Of a stretch of 22,292 nt of DNA, positions 1-7,972 are shown in pieces. The stretch comes from SLJN01 sp964505385 (GTDB lineage Bacteria; Bacteroidota; Rhodothermia; Balneolales; Natronogracilivirgulaceae), in NCBI GenBank assembly GCA_964505385.1, contig CAZDIA010000039.1, positions 1-22,292 of the forward strand, written 5' to 3'. The notes under the pieces were generated by a model, which was given only the letters and a program-made list of their open reading frames with translations, did not search any database and was not told the DNA's origin. The position numbers and the translations under genes are program-made. How positions within the stretch are numbered: the stretch's first letter is position 1; every line of letters starts with the position of its first letter.

Positions 1-268
1 TCCAGCGGGTGGGCCAGGACTCTTTGTCTCGTTCTTTGGCAGTTAAATGGGAGTTCGGGTTTTTGTTCATGGATGGTTTACTGTAATTCTGAATTGCTAC
101 TTTGATTCAGATTTGGTGGCTAATTGGTTGCTAAACTCTCTGGTTCCCGGATAAAAGTACTCCGCTGCACTGCGTACTTTTTCCGGGATGACCACAGGTG
201 GTGGATTTGAGATGACATTGATGGATGGTTTATGCAATTTTTATAAAAAGTGATCATAACAAATACAT
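1..268. other. Gene-poor left edge
   Basis: I find no supportable gene here. A short frame open from the left edge (positions 2-46) ends in AGGPGLFVSFFGS and a TAA. It could be the tail of a gene outside the window, but 14 residues are not enough to say. The only clear structure is the hairpin at 145-188, listed separately. The stretch lies downstream of the minus-strand HNH gene, so it could hold that gene's terminator. Confidence 0.4.
145..188. repeat. Long hairpin (inverted repeat), possible terminator
   Basis: The left arm TCCCGGATAAAAGTAC (145-160) pairs with the right arm GTACTTTTTCCGGGA (174-188) around a 13-base loop. AAAAGTAC/GTACTTTT is an 8-bp perfect stem, and the outer TCCCGG/CCGGGA adds six more pairs. 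It lies about 80 bases past the stop of the minus-strand HNH gene. It could terminate that transcript or one arriving from the left, or it could be a dispersed repeat. There is no clean T-tract outside the stem, so the terminator role is only inferred. Confidence 0.5.
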
Positions 269-1408
269 TCATTGGAAATGGAATTCTTCGAAACCCCGGG
301 TCTCAATTAAGTATTTACATTTGTGCTTCAGGGCCTCGAATGCCATCACGTCCCAATTGGCCCCCGTGTTTTCGCTGTTTCCAATGAGGTTGAGTTTTAC
401 CTCTCTTTGAAAACACTCCTGTTCTTCGGTTTTGATCATCCTCCAGTATTCGATGATGCGGTCTTTCCGGGAATCCAAAAGCTGAAGGGAGGGAATCTTA
501 TCGCGCTTCTTTGAATTGACGGATTCTTTCGCCGGCAGCAGGTTCCACAGGTCGTTATTCCGCCAGACCGAAAAAGGCAGGACGTGATCAATATTCAAAT
601 CATTCGTAATGGATTTATCTGACCAAACACAGCTCAGTTCGCCCTGCTTCTGCTTCACCTGCTGAAATATCTTTTCGGACAGTGCAACATTTCGTTCGAC
701 TGTGGGGGTGGTCAGCAGGGTGTTCAGCACGCGCTCGGTCGTCAGTTCCCGCCCGCTTTTCTGAACGGTAAAATCCGCCCAGTTAAAAAGGATGGAATGG
801 CTGCCGGTGATAAAACTGCCCATCAATTCAAACGCGTCGTAATAATCCCTCGGAATGAAACAATCCCCGCAATGATCAATCAGATACTCAATGCTGAGTT
901 TTCCGGATTTACCCATCCGCGCATTCGATTGCTCCGGTTGATACACCTGATAGTGATCTTGATACACGGAAGAGCCGATATACCTCATCGGCTGTTTCTT
1001 CAAGGTATCGCGAATGCTTTTGCACAGCTTCCGGGTTACATCCTCAATATGTTCATCAACAACTTCATTTAACAATTGATAATAGAACACCGGGAAGCCA
1101 CCTTTATCCGTATAAAAATCGGTGACCCGCTTGAAAAGTTCACGGAAAGCCAGGGTATTGGACGTGATCTTGTCACCGTTCTTCTGCGGCAGTTCAGCTT
1201 CAATGATCGGATAATAGTATTCCAACCACTTCACCACAATCAACCCGATGGGTATCCTGACCTTAGCCCCCTCGAAACGTATCTGAGGCGCTTTTTGCTG
1301 AATAATATCAATAGTAGCCCGAAGCAAGGCGAACTTATAGGTCGTATCCTTGCTGTCGCGCTCAATGATCCGGTTTATCTTTTTCAGCGTCTGGTAGTTC
1401 ATATCCAT
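269..1408 (-). CDS. HNH endonuclease domain protein
   Basis: Predicted protein of about 379 residues with a C-terminal HNH-type nuclease core. The core reads C260...NIDHVLP (D274-H275), then LWNLLPA (N289) and VNSKKRDK (N298-K301). This is the D-H / N / N..K order of the beta-beta-alpha-metal fold. The zinc-binding CxxC pairs of many HNH proteins are absent. The N-terminal ~250 residues are mostly helical-looking and unrecognised. I chose ATG at 1408; an in-frame GTG at 1417 would add three residues. A TATAAT-like box lies at about 1431-1436 on this strand, so the 5' leader would be very short, which favours the ATG. The gene is divergent from the AbiE-type pair, so it may belong to the same accessory or defence cluster. 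Its DNA target is unknown, and a stand-alone restriction or defence nuclease is an inference. Confidence 0.75.
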   Translation of the reverse strand: MDMNYQTLKKINRIIERDSKDTTYKFALLRATIDIIQQKAPQIRFEGAKVRIPIGLIVVKWLEYYYPIIEAELPQKNGDKITSNTLAFRELFKRVTDFYTDKGGFPVFYYQLLNEVVDEHIEDVTRKLCKSIRDTLKKQPMRYIGSSVYQDHYQVYQPEQSNARMGKSGKLSIEYLIDHCGDCFIPRDYYDAFELMGSFITGSHSILFNWADFTVQKSGRELTTERVLNTLLTTPTVERNVALSEKIFQQVKQKQGELSCVWSDKSITNDLNIDHVLPFSVWRNNDLWNLLPAKESVNSKKRDKIPSLQLLDSRKDRIIEYWRMIKTEEQECFQREVKLNLIGNSENTGANWDVMAFEALKHKCKYLIETRGFEEFHFQ

Positions 1409-1486
1409 CTTGATCACATTCGGTAGGGGATTATAATAAGTTCTTAATATTAAAGCTACTGGAAATCCGGGAGGTAAAAGATTTAA

Positions 1487-1519
1487 ATTGTCACAAATAT
1501 TTACTAAATTTGTGACAAT
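1487..1519. promoter_or_regulatory. Perfect 12-bp inverted repeat, likely AbiEi-type operator
   Basis: ATTGTCACAAAT (1487-1498) and ATTTGTGACAAT (1508-1519) are perfect reverse complements separated by 9 bases. They sit 17 bases ahead of the antitoxin start codon, in the intergenic space between the divergent HNH gene and the toxin-antitoxin pair. AbiEi antitoxins are known to repress their own operons by binding inverted repeats, so this is the natural operator. Binding here is inferred from position and symmetry. Confidence 0.7.
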
Positions 1520-1536
1520 AATTTAGTTTTAGACCT

Positions 1537-2136
1537 ATGCAATCAACTGAGGATCTCATACTTAACAAAGTTAAAAGTTATAATCGTGGAAATATATTTT
1601 TTCCGGATGATTTTACCGGTCTCGGCAGTAGTGAAGCGGTCAGGCAGGCTCTTTCGCGGCTTGTAGATGAAGGAGAATTGATCAGGCTTGGTCACGGTAT
1701 CTATTTATATCCAAAAAAGGATGCACAACTTGGTAATTTACAGCCTACTCTTGATCAGATTGCCGGGGCTATTGCAAAGCGGGACCGGGCTAAAATTGTG
1801 CCCGCCGGTGCACTGGCTGTACATAAACTGGGGCTTTCCACACAAGTACCGCTGAATGCCGTGTACCTGACAGACGGGTCCCCGAGAAGTATTCAGGTCG
1901 GAAACCGAAAAATTAAATTCAAACGAACGGTTCCCAAAAAGCTTAAAGCTAAAGGTGAGATCAGTTCACTTGTAATTCAGGCTTTAATAGAGATCGGAAA
2001 AGACAATGTATCAGAGCAGCACAGACAAAAAATCAGTGAGTTGCTGAAAAAGGAAAATTCGGAGCATTTGGAACATGACAAACAACTGGCTCCGGTGTGG
2101 GTCAGGGAAATTATCGAACAAGCCGTAAAAGAATAA
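1537..2136 (+). CDS. AbiEi-like / DUF6088 antitoxin and autorepressor
   Basis: A 199-residue protein whose first ~60 residues form a winged-helix-like DNA-binding region: helices, then SSEAVRQALSRLVDEGEL, then a GIYLYP beta wing. This is the layout of AbiEi-type and DUF6088 antitoxins of type IV toxin-antitoxin pairs. The middle (about residues 78-140) resembles the conserved AbiEi C-terminal fold, with AGALAVHKLGLSTQVP followed by a VYLTDG strand and basic residues. The tail is charged and helical. It overlaps the toxin gene by one base (TAATG), which points to translational coupling. The inverted repeat at 1487-1519 is its probable operator. In this class the antitoxin does not bind the toxin but counters its effect. 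Confident on family type, less so on the exact subfamily name. Confidence 0.8.
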   Translation: MQSTEDLILNKVKSYNRGNIFFPDDFTGLGSSEAVRQALSRLVDEGELIRLGHGIYLYPKKDAQLGNLQPTLDQIAGAIAKRDRAKIVPAGALAVHKLGLSTQVPLNAVYLTDGSPRSIQVGNRKIKFKRTVPKKLKAKGEISSLVIQALIEIGKDNVSEQHRQKISELLKKENSEHLEHDKQLAPVWVREIIEQAVKE

Positions 2137-3137
2137 TGATCGATTGGCTAAAAATAGAAGATCAGAGAAAAAAGTTGGGATATGAACAGGTGTCAGCACA
2201 GGAAAACCTGCCGGCTGCTGCTATAGAAAAAGATTTCTGGGTCTTTTTGGTGCTGCAATCCGTTTTTGAACTTGATTGGGCTGACAGTGTAGTATTTAAA
2301 GGTGGAACTTCCCTGAGTAAGGGATGGGATTTGATTCAACGATTTTCCGAAGACGTGGATTTAGCAATTGATCGAAAAGCATTTGGATTTGACGGAGAAT
2401 TAGGAAGTCACAGACGAACCAAACTCAGAAAAGCCATCCGCGAATTTGTTTTGGATAAATTCACCCCGGCATTGAAAGCAAATTTAAAAGAAAAGGATCC
2501 GGAAGTCGAAGTAAAATTATGGAAGTCAACTCAATCTGATGAAGATCCGTCAATCATTGAAGTAATATATCGCTCAGTTACAGAGCCATCATCTTATATG
2601 TCTGCCAGAGTGTTGATAGAATTGAATGCAAGGTCATTGTTTGAACCATATGAAGTGAAGGAAATTATCCCCCTCGCAAGTTCTGTCTTTTCACAATTAG
2701 AGCTTGACCTCACACCTGTTAATATACCTTGTGTATTGCCAAAGCGTACATTCCTGGAAAAGATTTTTTTGCTGCATGAGGAGTTTCAGAAAAACCCTGA
2801 AGAAATGCGGGTTGAGCGACTGAGCAGGCATTTATATGATGTAGAAGCTATCATGGATACTGAGCATGGTAAAGAGGCACTCAACGATGTGAAGTTGTAT
2901 CAGGATATCGTCAATCACCGGAAACTTTTGACTAAAATCAGCGGGATCGATTATAAAAAACATTTGCCGGGTACCATTAACCTGGTTCCGCCGGATTCAT
3001 CTATAAAACAATGGAAGGAGGATTACAAAGCCATGAGGGAAAGTATGATTTATGGAGATTCTTTACCATTTGATCAACTTATAGAAAGAATGAGAGACTT
3101 AATGGAAAGGATTAATCAACTGAAGTTCCCTCACTGA
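2136..3137 (+). CDS. AbiEii/AbiGii-type nucleotidyltransferase toxin
   Basis: A 333-residue nucleotidyltransferase-fold protein, the toxin partner in AbiE-type systems. The first catalytic motif, FKGGTSLSKGW, lies near residues 54-64, followed by RFSEDVDLAID (69-79), whose two aspartates are the expected metal ligands. EKDFWV near residue 31 and RTFLEKIFLLHE near residue 209 match other conserved AbiEii blocks. AbiEii toxins transfer nucleotides to RNA targets and slow growth, which can give abortive phage infection; the target here is not known. I chose the ATG at 2136 because it overlaps the antitoxin stop by one base. A longer reading from 2097 would run 13 codons back into the antitoxin gene. 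All key residues are present, so the toxin looks intact. Confidence 0.88.
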   Translation: MIDWLKIEDQRKKLGYEQVSAQENLPAAAIEKDFWVFLVLQSVFELDWADSVVFKGGTSLSKGWDLIQRFSEDVDLAIDRKAFGFDGELGSHRRTKLRKAIREFVLDKFTPALKANLKEKDPEVEVKLWKSTQSDEDPSIIEVIYRSVTEPSSYMSARVLIELNARSLFEPYEVKEIIPLASSVFSQLELDLTPVNIPCVLPKRTFLEKIFLLHEEFQKNPEEMRVERLSRHLYDVEAIMDTEHGKEALNDVKLYQDIVNHRKLLTKISGIDYKKHLPGTINLVPPDSSIKQWKEDYKAMRESMIYGDSLPFDQLIERMRDLMERINQLKFPH

Positions 3138-3596
3138 TCAGAACATCACAAGACGGGATCTACCTCAACTCTAACCCAGTTCTTTTTCCCATTTACCACG
3201 TCAGTCCGTTATTTAATACTCCCCGGATTTACACATACTGAGCGAGTCGAACATACTGGCGTTTTGATGCTTGTTGTTTGACAGAGGTTCAGCGTTTAAA
3301 ATCACAATGATTAAACTACAAATAACAAATAAGCTCCAAGTTTCAATTTTCGAAATTCCAAACGGCTGCCGGGGGCTGGTTTGAGTCATTGGAAAATGGC
3401 CATTGGAATTTATTTGATATTTGGTGCTTGTTATTTGTGATTTTCGAATCCAAAAAAGCTCCGATTTTCAATCATCTAAACTCCAATCGGCTGCCAGGGG
3501 CCGGTTTGGGTCATTGGAAATTGGACATTGGAATTTATTTGATATTTGGTGCTTGTTATTTGTGATTTCATCTCAGGTCATATAATCCCTAATTTC
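3138..3596. other. Intergenic spacer filled with repeats
   Basis: There is no gene in this stretch between the toxin and the AAA+ ATPase. The first ~160 bases show nothing I recognise, and no clear terminator follows the toxin stop. The remainder is dominated by the 125-bp direct repeat described separately (3318-3569). Confidence 0.6.
3318..3569. repeat. Two-copy 125-bp direct repeat with hairpin potential
   Basis: A block starting GGCTGCC and ending TTATTTGTGATTT occurs at 3364-3444 and again at 3489-3569, a spacing of exactly 125 bases, with few mismatches. The left flank ACAAATAACAA (3318-3328) is complementary to TTGTTATTTGT inside each copy, so a unit can fold into a long stem. The element is A+T-rich outside the GGCTGCC core and codes for nothing. 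It looks like a dispersed intergenic repeat that has duplicated locally. Membership in a genome-wide family is inferred. Confidence 0.75.
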
Positions 3597-3647
3597 GACT
3601 TGAAATAAAGTCAATAGCAAGTTATTTTGACTTGAAAATAAGTCAAA
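3597..3647. promoter_or_regulatory. Two stacked palindromic sites ahead of the AAA+ gene
   Basis: Site B is TTTGACTT (3626-3633) and AAGTCAAA (3640-3647) around a 6-base spacer, ending four bases before the ATG at 3652. Site A, GACTT (3597-3601) and AAGTC (3608-3612), has the same 6-base spacing. The two centres are 32 bases apart, close to three helical turns, so two dimers would bind on the same face. This looks like an operator that would block transcription or translation start of the ATPase gene. Confidence 0.65.
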
Positions 3648-3651
3648 TATA

Positions 3652-4848
3652 ATGGATCAACTTTACGCCTTCCAGAATGAGCTGTCCGAACAGATTGATA
3701 ACCGGTTTTACCGTTCTGTGTTTGATCGTATTGACTGGCAACAACGTATGTTTGGCATCACAGGGCTCCGTGGTGTGGGTAAAACGACGATGTTGCTGCA
3801 GTTTCAGAAGTACGTGTATTCCGATTATCAGTCCTCACTCTATGTGACCGCCGATCATACGTGGTTTTATGAACATACGCTTGCGGACCTTGCTGATCAG
3901 TTTGTTCGCTATGGCGGCAAACTTTTATTGATTGATGAAATTCACAAATATCCCCGGTGGTCACGAGAGCTTAAGAACATCTATGACGGACACCCCGATT
4001 TACAGGTTATTTTTACGGCATCATCAGCGCTTGATATCTTTAAAGGTGAGGCTGATCTAAGCAGAAGAGCCTTGACTTATGAAACCGACGGATTGTCGTT
4101 TAGGGAATATCTGGAATTAGTGCATAACATGAAGCTGCCGGTTGTTTCATTGGGCCAATTGTTAGGCGATCCGGCGAAGATTGCATCACAGATCCAACAT
4201 CATATAAAGCCGCTGCCGCTGTTCCGGGACTATTTGAGAAGCGGCTATTTCCCGTTTATCACCACCGAAAAAGAGCCGGCTTTTTTGCAAAAGCTTAATC
4301 AGATCATAAATACGGTACTGGAAAGTGATTTGCAGTTTACCCGCGGCTACAGTGCTGCTCATATCATAAAGCTGAAAAAAATACTGGGGGTAATTGCGGA
4401 GTCAGCTCCCTTTGAACCGAATATTTCCAAATTAGCCGGAAAGCTGGGGCTGGGGCGTGATACCGTAAAAGCTTACTTGTACGACTTGCATAAAGCCCGG
4501 CTTCTCAACCATATCAACCGGCCCAATAAAGATATCAGCTCTCTGCAAAAACCGGATAAAATTTATCTTGAAAACACCAATTTCAGTTATGCTCTTAAAG
4601 CCTCTCCGGATACGGGAAATCTTCGGGAAACCTTTTTCATCAATCAACTTCGCAATGCGGGTTATAACATTGCACTGGCTGATCAAGGTGATTTTCTAGT
4701 CAATGATACCTGGACATTTGAAGTCGGAGGTCGATCTAAGGATACCCGGCAAATCAGTAGAGTTGATAACGCTTATCTCGCCCTCGACGAAATGGAACAT
4801 CCCTGGCTGAACCGCATCCCCTTGTGGATGTTTGGGTTTTTGTATTAA
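3652..4848 (+). CDS. AAA+ ATPase with DUF4143-type C-terminus
   Basis: A 398-residue P-loop ATPase of the family usually annotated as AAA ATPase/DUF4143. Walker A is GLRGVGKTT at residues 38-46 and Walker B is LLLIDEIHK at about 91-99. A sensor-like segment, VIFTASSALDI, and the RRALTY and SFREYLEL motifs characteristic of this family follow. Residues ~257-288 form a winged-helix-like segment, and the C-terminus (TWTFEVGGRSKD) resembles the nuclease-like fold of DUF4143. These proteins are common in Bacteroidota-like genomes and in archaea, often as single mobile genes, and their cell role is poorly known. Here the gene stands alone with its own palindromic upstream sites and is flanked by repeats. 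Because it carries its own helix-turn-helix region, self-regulation is a reasonable guess. Confidence 0.82.
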   Translation: MDQLYAFQNELSEQIDNRFYRSVFDRIDWQQRMFGITGLRGVGKTTMLLQFQKYVYSDYQSSLYVTADHTWFYEHTLADLADQFVRYGGKLLLIDEIHKYPRWSRELKNIYDGHPDLQVIFTASSALDIFKGEADLSRRALTYETDGLSFREYLELVHNMKLPVVSLGQLLGDPAKIASQIQHHIKPLPLFRDYLRSGYFPFITTEKEPAFLQKLNQIINTVLESDLQFTRGYSAAHIIKLKKILGVIAESAPFEPNISKLAGKLGLGRDTVKAYLYDLHKARLLNHINRPNKDISSLQKPDKIYLENTNFSYALKASPDTGNLRETFFINQLRNAGYNIALADQGDFLVNDTWTFEVGGRSKDTRQISRVDNAYLALDEMEHPWLNRIPLWMFGFLY

Positions 4849-4921
4849 CAAAAGCCGGCTGTCCGGCGTAGCCGGGCTGTCGGCATGGTAGCAAAAGAGA
4901 AAGAAAAGAGGAAGAAAAGAG

Positions 4922-6344
4922 AAACCACAGAGTGCGCGGAGTTATTCGCTGAGAACGCTAAGATATGGGGTTGTGGGGTGTTGAAATGATGGAGTAGTGG
5001 ATTGGATGCCCTGCTTTTCCTTAATTCCTTAATCACCTTAATTACCTTAATCCCCTTATTACTCCTCTGCGTATCCCTGCGTACTCTGCGGTTAAACATG
5101 GGTAACCGCAAAGGGCGCGGAGTTATTCGCTGAGAACGCTAAGATATGGGGTTGTGGGGTGTTGGAATGATGGAGTAGTGGATTGGATGCCCTGATTTTC
5201 CTTAATCCCTTACTCACCTTAATTACCTTATCCCCTCAATAATCCTCTGCGTATCCCTGCGTACTCTGCGGTTAAACATGGGTAACCGCAAAGGGCGCGG
5301 AGTTATTCGCTGAGAACGCTAAGATATGGGGTTATGGAATGTTGGAATGATGGAGTATTGGATTTGATGCCCTGCTTTTCCTTAATCCCTTAATCACCTT
5401 AATTACCTTAATCCCCTTATTACTCCTCTGCGTATCCCTGCGTACTCTGCGGTTAAACATGGGTAACCGCAGGGGGCGCGGAGTTGGTCGCTGAGAACGC
5501 TAAGATATGGGGTTATGGAATGTTGGAATGATGGAGTATTGGATTTGATGCCCTGCTTTTCCTTAATCCCTTAATCACCTTAATCCCCTAATTACCTCAA
5601 TTACCTTAATCCCCTAAATAATCCTCTGCGTATCCCTGCGTACTCTGCGGTTAAACATGGGTAACCGCAAAGGGCGCGGAGTTATTCGCTGAGAACGCTA
5701 AGATATGGGGTTGTGGGGTGTTGGAATGATGGAGTAGTGGATTGGATGCCCTGATTTTCCTTAATCCCTTACTCACCTTAATTACCTTATCCCCTCAATA
5801 ATCCTCTGCGTATCCCTGCGTACTCTGCGGTTAAACATGGGTAACCGCAGGGGGCGCGGAGTTGGTCGCTGAGAACGCTAAGATATGGGGTTATGGAATG
5901 TTGGAATGATGGAGTATTGGATTTGATGCCCTGCTTTTCCTTAATCCCTTAATCACCTTAATTACCTTAATCCCCTAAATAATCCTCTGCGTATCCCTGC
6001 GTACTCTGCGGTTAAACATGGGTAACCGCAAAGGGCGCGGAGTTGATAGCTGAGAACGCTAAGATATGGGGTTATGGAATGTTGGAATGATGGAGTATTG
6101 GATTTGATGCCCTGCTTTTCCTTAATCCCTTAATCACCTTAATCCCCTAATTACCTCAATTACCTTAATCCCCTAAATAATCCTCTGCGTATCCCTGCGT
6201 ACTCTGCGGTTAAACATGGGTAACCGCAAAGGGCGCGGAGTTGATCGCTGAGAACGCTAAGATATGGGGTGTTGGAATGATGGAGTGGTGGATTGGATCC
6301 CCTGATTTTCCTTAATCCCTTACTTACCTTAATCCCCAATAACC
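4922..6344. repeat. Eight-unit tandem array, ~180 bp unit, with 559-bp higher-order repeat
   Basis: The anchor GCTGAGAACGCTAAGATATG starts at 4948, 5129, 5309, 5490, 5688, 5868, 6049 and 6247. Spacings are 181, 180, 181, 198, 180, 181 and 198 bases. Units 2-3-4 and 5-6-7 form two copies of a 559-base block: unit 5 appears identical to unit 2, while 6 and 7 differ from 3 and 4 by only a few bases. The 198-base units carry an extra piece of about 17 bases in the CTTAATCACC-like part. Each unit joins a G+C-rich half (AACCGC...GGCGCGGAG) to a run of short TTAATCCCC-like words. It has no start codons with coding character, and apparent frames across it are by-products of the repeat. The final unit is cut short near 6344. 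Confidence 0.93.
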
Positions 6345-6637
6345 ACGCGATCATCGAACATTTTTAAATTAAAATTTGTTGCAACACGCGTCTATACATT
6401 TTGGGCTTTCAGTAATCGTGATGTTTTTGTCTTATTTGCAAATTAAAGTTACAAAAAAATTAAAAACTACTAATAGTACCCAAAACCAAATATTAGAACC
6501 TTTAAAAATATGTTAAATATCGATTATTATTTAGAACACTAACATAAAACTTGCGTCAAAAAGTTGGTATATACAGTGTTTAATTTCGAATTATGAAGGA
6601 ATAGTTATCTCACGCGTGAGTGCTGAAAAGTTAAACT
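6345..6637 (+). promoter_or_regulatory. A+T-rich upstream region of the efflux operon
   Basis: This leader runs from the end of the tandem array to the adaptor start at 6638. It is strongly A+T-rich, with several TA-rich possible -10 boxes that I cannot rank, and no gene. A 12-bp palindrome close to the start codon is listed separately. A related core, CACGCG, recurs near 6385. Confidence 0.4.
6609..6620. promoter_or_regulatory. Perfect 12-bp palindrome, possible operator of the efflux operon
   Basis: CTCACGCGTGAG is its own reverse complement and lies 17 bases ahead of the ATG at 6638. Efflux operons are often controlled by TetR- or MarR-type repressors that bind such sites, but no regulator gene is adjacent. 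A trans-acting regulator would be needed. Function is inferred only from symmetry and position. Confidence 0.45.
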
Positions 6638-7948
6638 ATGGAGAACCTCAACCAGTTTAAAAAAATATTAGCTTCATTACTTCTAGCAGGTCTTATATTG
6701 AGCTCCTGTTCCAATGATGAAGAATCGCGAAACTTCGGGCAAGGAGGGGGGCAGCAACCCACCGTAGAAGCAGTACAAATCCAATCCGGATCCCTCCCTT
6801 TATCTTACCGGGTAACCGGAGAGATGAGAGCCCGGAATCAAACCGCTATCCATCCGGAAATTAATGCCCGTATTACTGAAGTATTGGTAGAAAACGGAGA
6901 TCAGGTAAATGAAGGTGATCCACTGGTGCGACTCAGAGATGATGATATTCGGGAACAGTTAAATCAGGCAGAGTACGATTATGAAGTAGCTCAATCCCAA
7001 TTGATACAAGCCGAAGCCAACCTCGAACGGCTCGAAGCGGAATACCGGCGTACAAATCGATTGGCTGAACAGGATTTCGAAACCGAGCTTGAAATCGAAA
7101 CCCTGGAAGCCAATATCAAAGAAGCCGAAGCAAGCGTAGAATTAGCCCGTTCCCAAAAAAATCGTGCCGCATCACAAATCAGAGAGCAGGAGAACAATCT
7201 GGACAACACCGTGATCCGCGCCACCACCGATGGTGTTGTAGGGGGCCGCAACGCTGAAACCGGTATGATGGCCGACCCCGGCACACAACTTTTCCAGATT
7301 GGCGATACCGATCAGATGACCTTTTTTGCCTCAATCACTGAAGAAATGAGCAATAATGTGATGCCGGGAGATGAAGTCGAAATCACCTCAGGTACCGGGT
7401 ATGATGAACCCATCAAAGCCACAGTAAGCCGTATATCCCCATTTCTCAACCCTGTAAGCCATACTACCGTAGCCGAAATTGAAGTGGAAAACGATACCGT
7501 CGACCTCAGACCCGGAATGTTTGTATCAGGCAATATTCATTTTGGAGATACCGATCTTGCCACATTGGTGCCCAAAACAGCCCTGTACGAAAACCCGGTA
7601 GAAGGCGAAACCGGAGTTTATACCGCTGATGTAGTGACCGGTGAAATGAACATTTCAGAAGATGGCAGTATGGATAGTGAAGATGCTGAAGAGGGTGCCT
7701 TCGTCACCGAAGTCCCGGTTGATGTCAATTTTACACCTGTAGAAATTATCGCCGAAGGAAATGGAATGGCTGGAATCAGGGGAATTGATGATTCGAAGGA
7801 ATGGGTAATCACTGTGGGGCAATCGCAGCTTGCGGAAAGACAAAGTGAAGAAGCATTTGTTCATGTTGTTGACATGGAACATGTTATGCAGATGCAAGAT
7901 GCCCAGGATCGGGATCTCGAACAGCGCATTTTCGAGGAAATTCAATAA
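6638..7948 (+). CDS. RND efflux periplasmic adaptor (membrane fusion lipoprotein)
   Basis: A 436-residue adaptor of the AcrA/HlyD type that would bridge the inner-membrane pump and an outer-membrane channel. The N-terminus is a lipoprotein signal: a charged start, a hydrophobic run, then LSSC with the lipidated cysteine at residue 24. Next come a biotinyl-lipoyl half (HPEINARITEVLVENGDQV), a long alpha-helical hairpin rich in E, A and Q (about residues 107-190), the second lipoyl half (NTVIRATTDGVVGG) and beta-barrel and membrane-proximal domains. The region near residues 325-360 is an acidic insert (EDGSMDSEDAEEGA) that looks unusual for the family. The gene starts the operon, and the pump begins 24 bases after its stop. 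No TolC-type gene is present in the window. Confidence 0.92.
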   Translation: MENLNQFKKILASLLLAGLILSSCSNDEESRNFGQGGGQQPTVEAVQIQSGSLPLSYRVTGEMRARNQTAIHPEINARITEVLVENGDQVNEGDPLVRLRDDDIREQLNQAEYDYEVAQSQLIQAEANLERLEAEYRRTNRLAEQDFETELEIETLEANIKEAEASVELARSQKNRAASQIREQENNLDNTVIRATTDGVVGGRNAETGMMADPGTQLFQIGDTDQMTFFASITEEMSNNVMPGDEVEITSGTGYDEPIKATVSRISPFLNPVSHTTVAEIEVENDTVDLRPGMFVSGNIHFGDTDLATLVPKTALYENPVEGETGVYTADVVTGEMNISEDGSMDSEDAEEGAFVTEVPVDVNFTPVEIIAEGNGMAGIRGIDDSKEWVITVGQSQLAERQSEEAFVHVVDMEHVMQMQDAQDRDLEQRIFEEIQ

Positions 7949-7972
7949 TACGAAGTAAATAAAGCTTTCATT

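Noticed and set aside
797..1426. Plus-strand frames (797-1072, 1076-1426) antisense to the HNH gene
   Set aside because: The minus-strand frame is continuous and contains a proper HNH core; the plus-strand pieces are shadows.
3648..3653. TATAAT at the AAA+ gene start as a -10 promoter box
   Set aside because: It overlaps the ATG, so transcription would start inside the coding region; it is more likely chance A+T-rich sequence.
4845..5111. Minus-strand frame of 88 residues, and a similar one at 6160-6354
   Set aside because: Both lie inside the tandem array and share the same repeat-derived peptide (SNPPLHHSNTP-like). They are by-products of the repeat.
4922..6344. CRISPR array
   Set aside because: Units of ~180 bases repeat end to end with no short repeats and unique spacers, and no cas genes are nearby.
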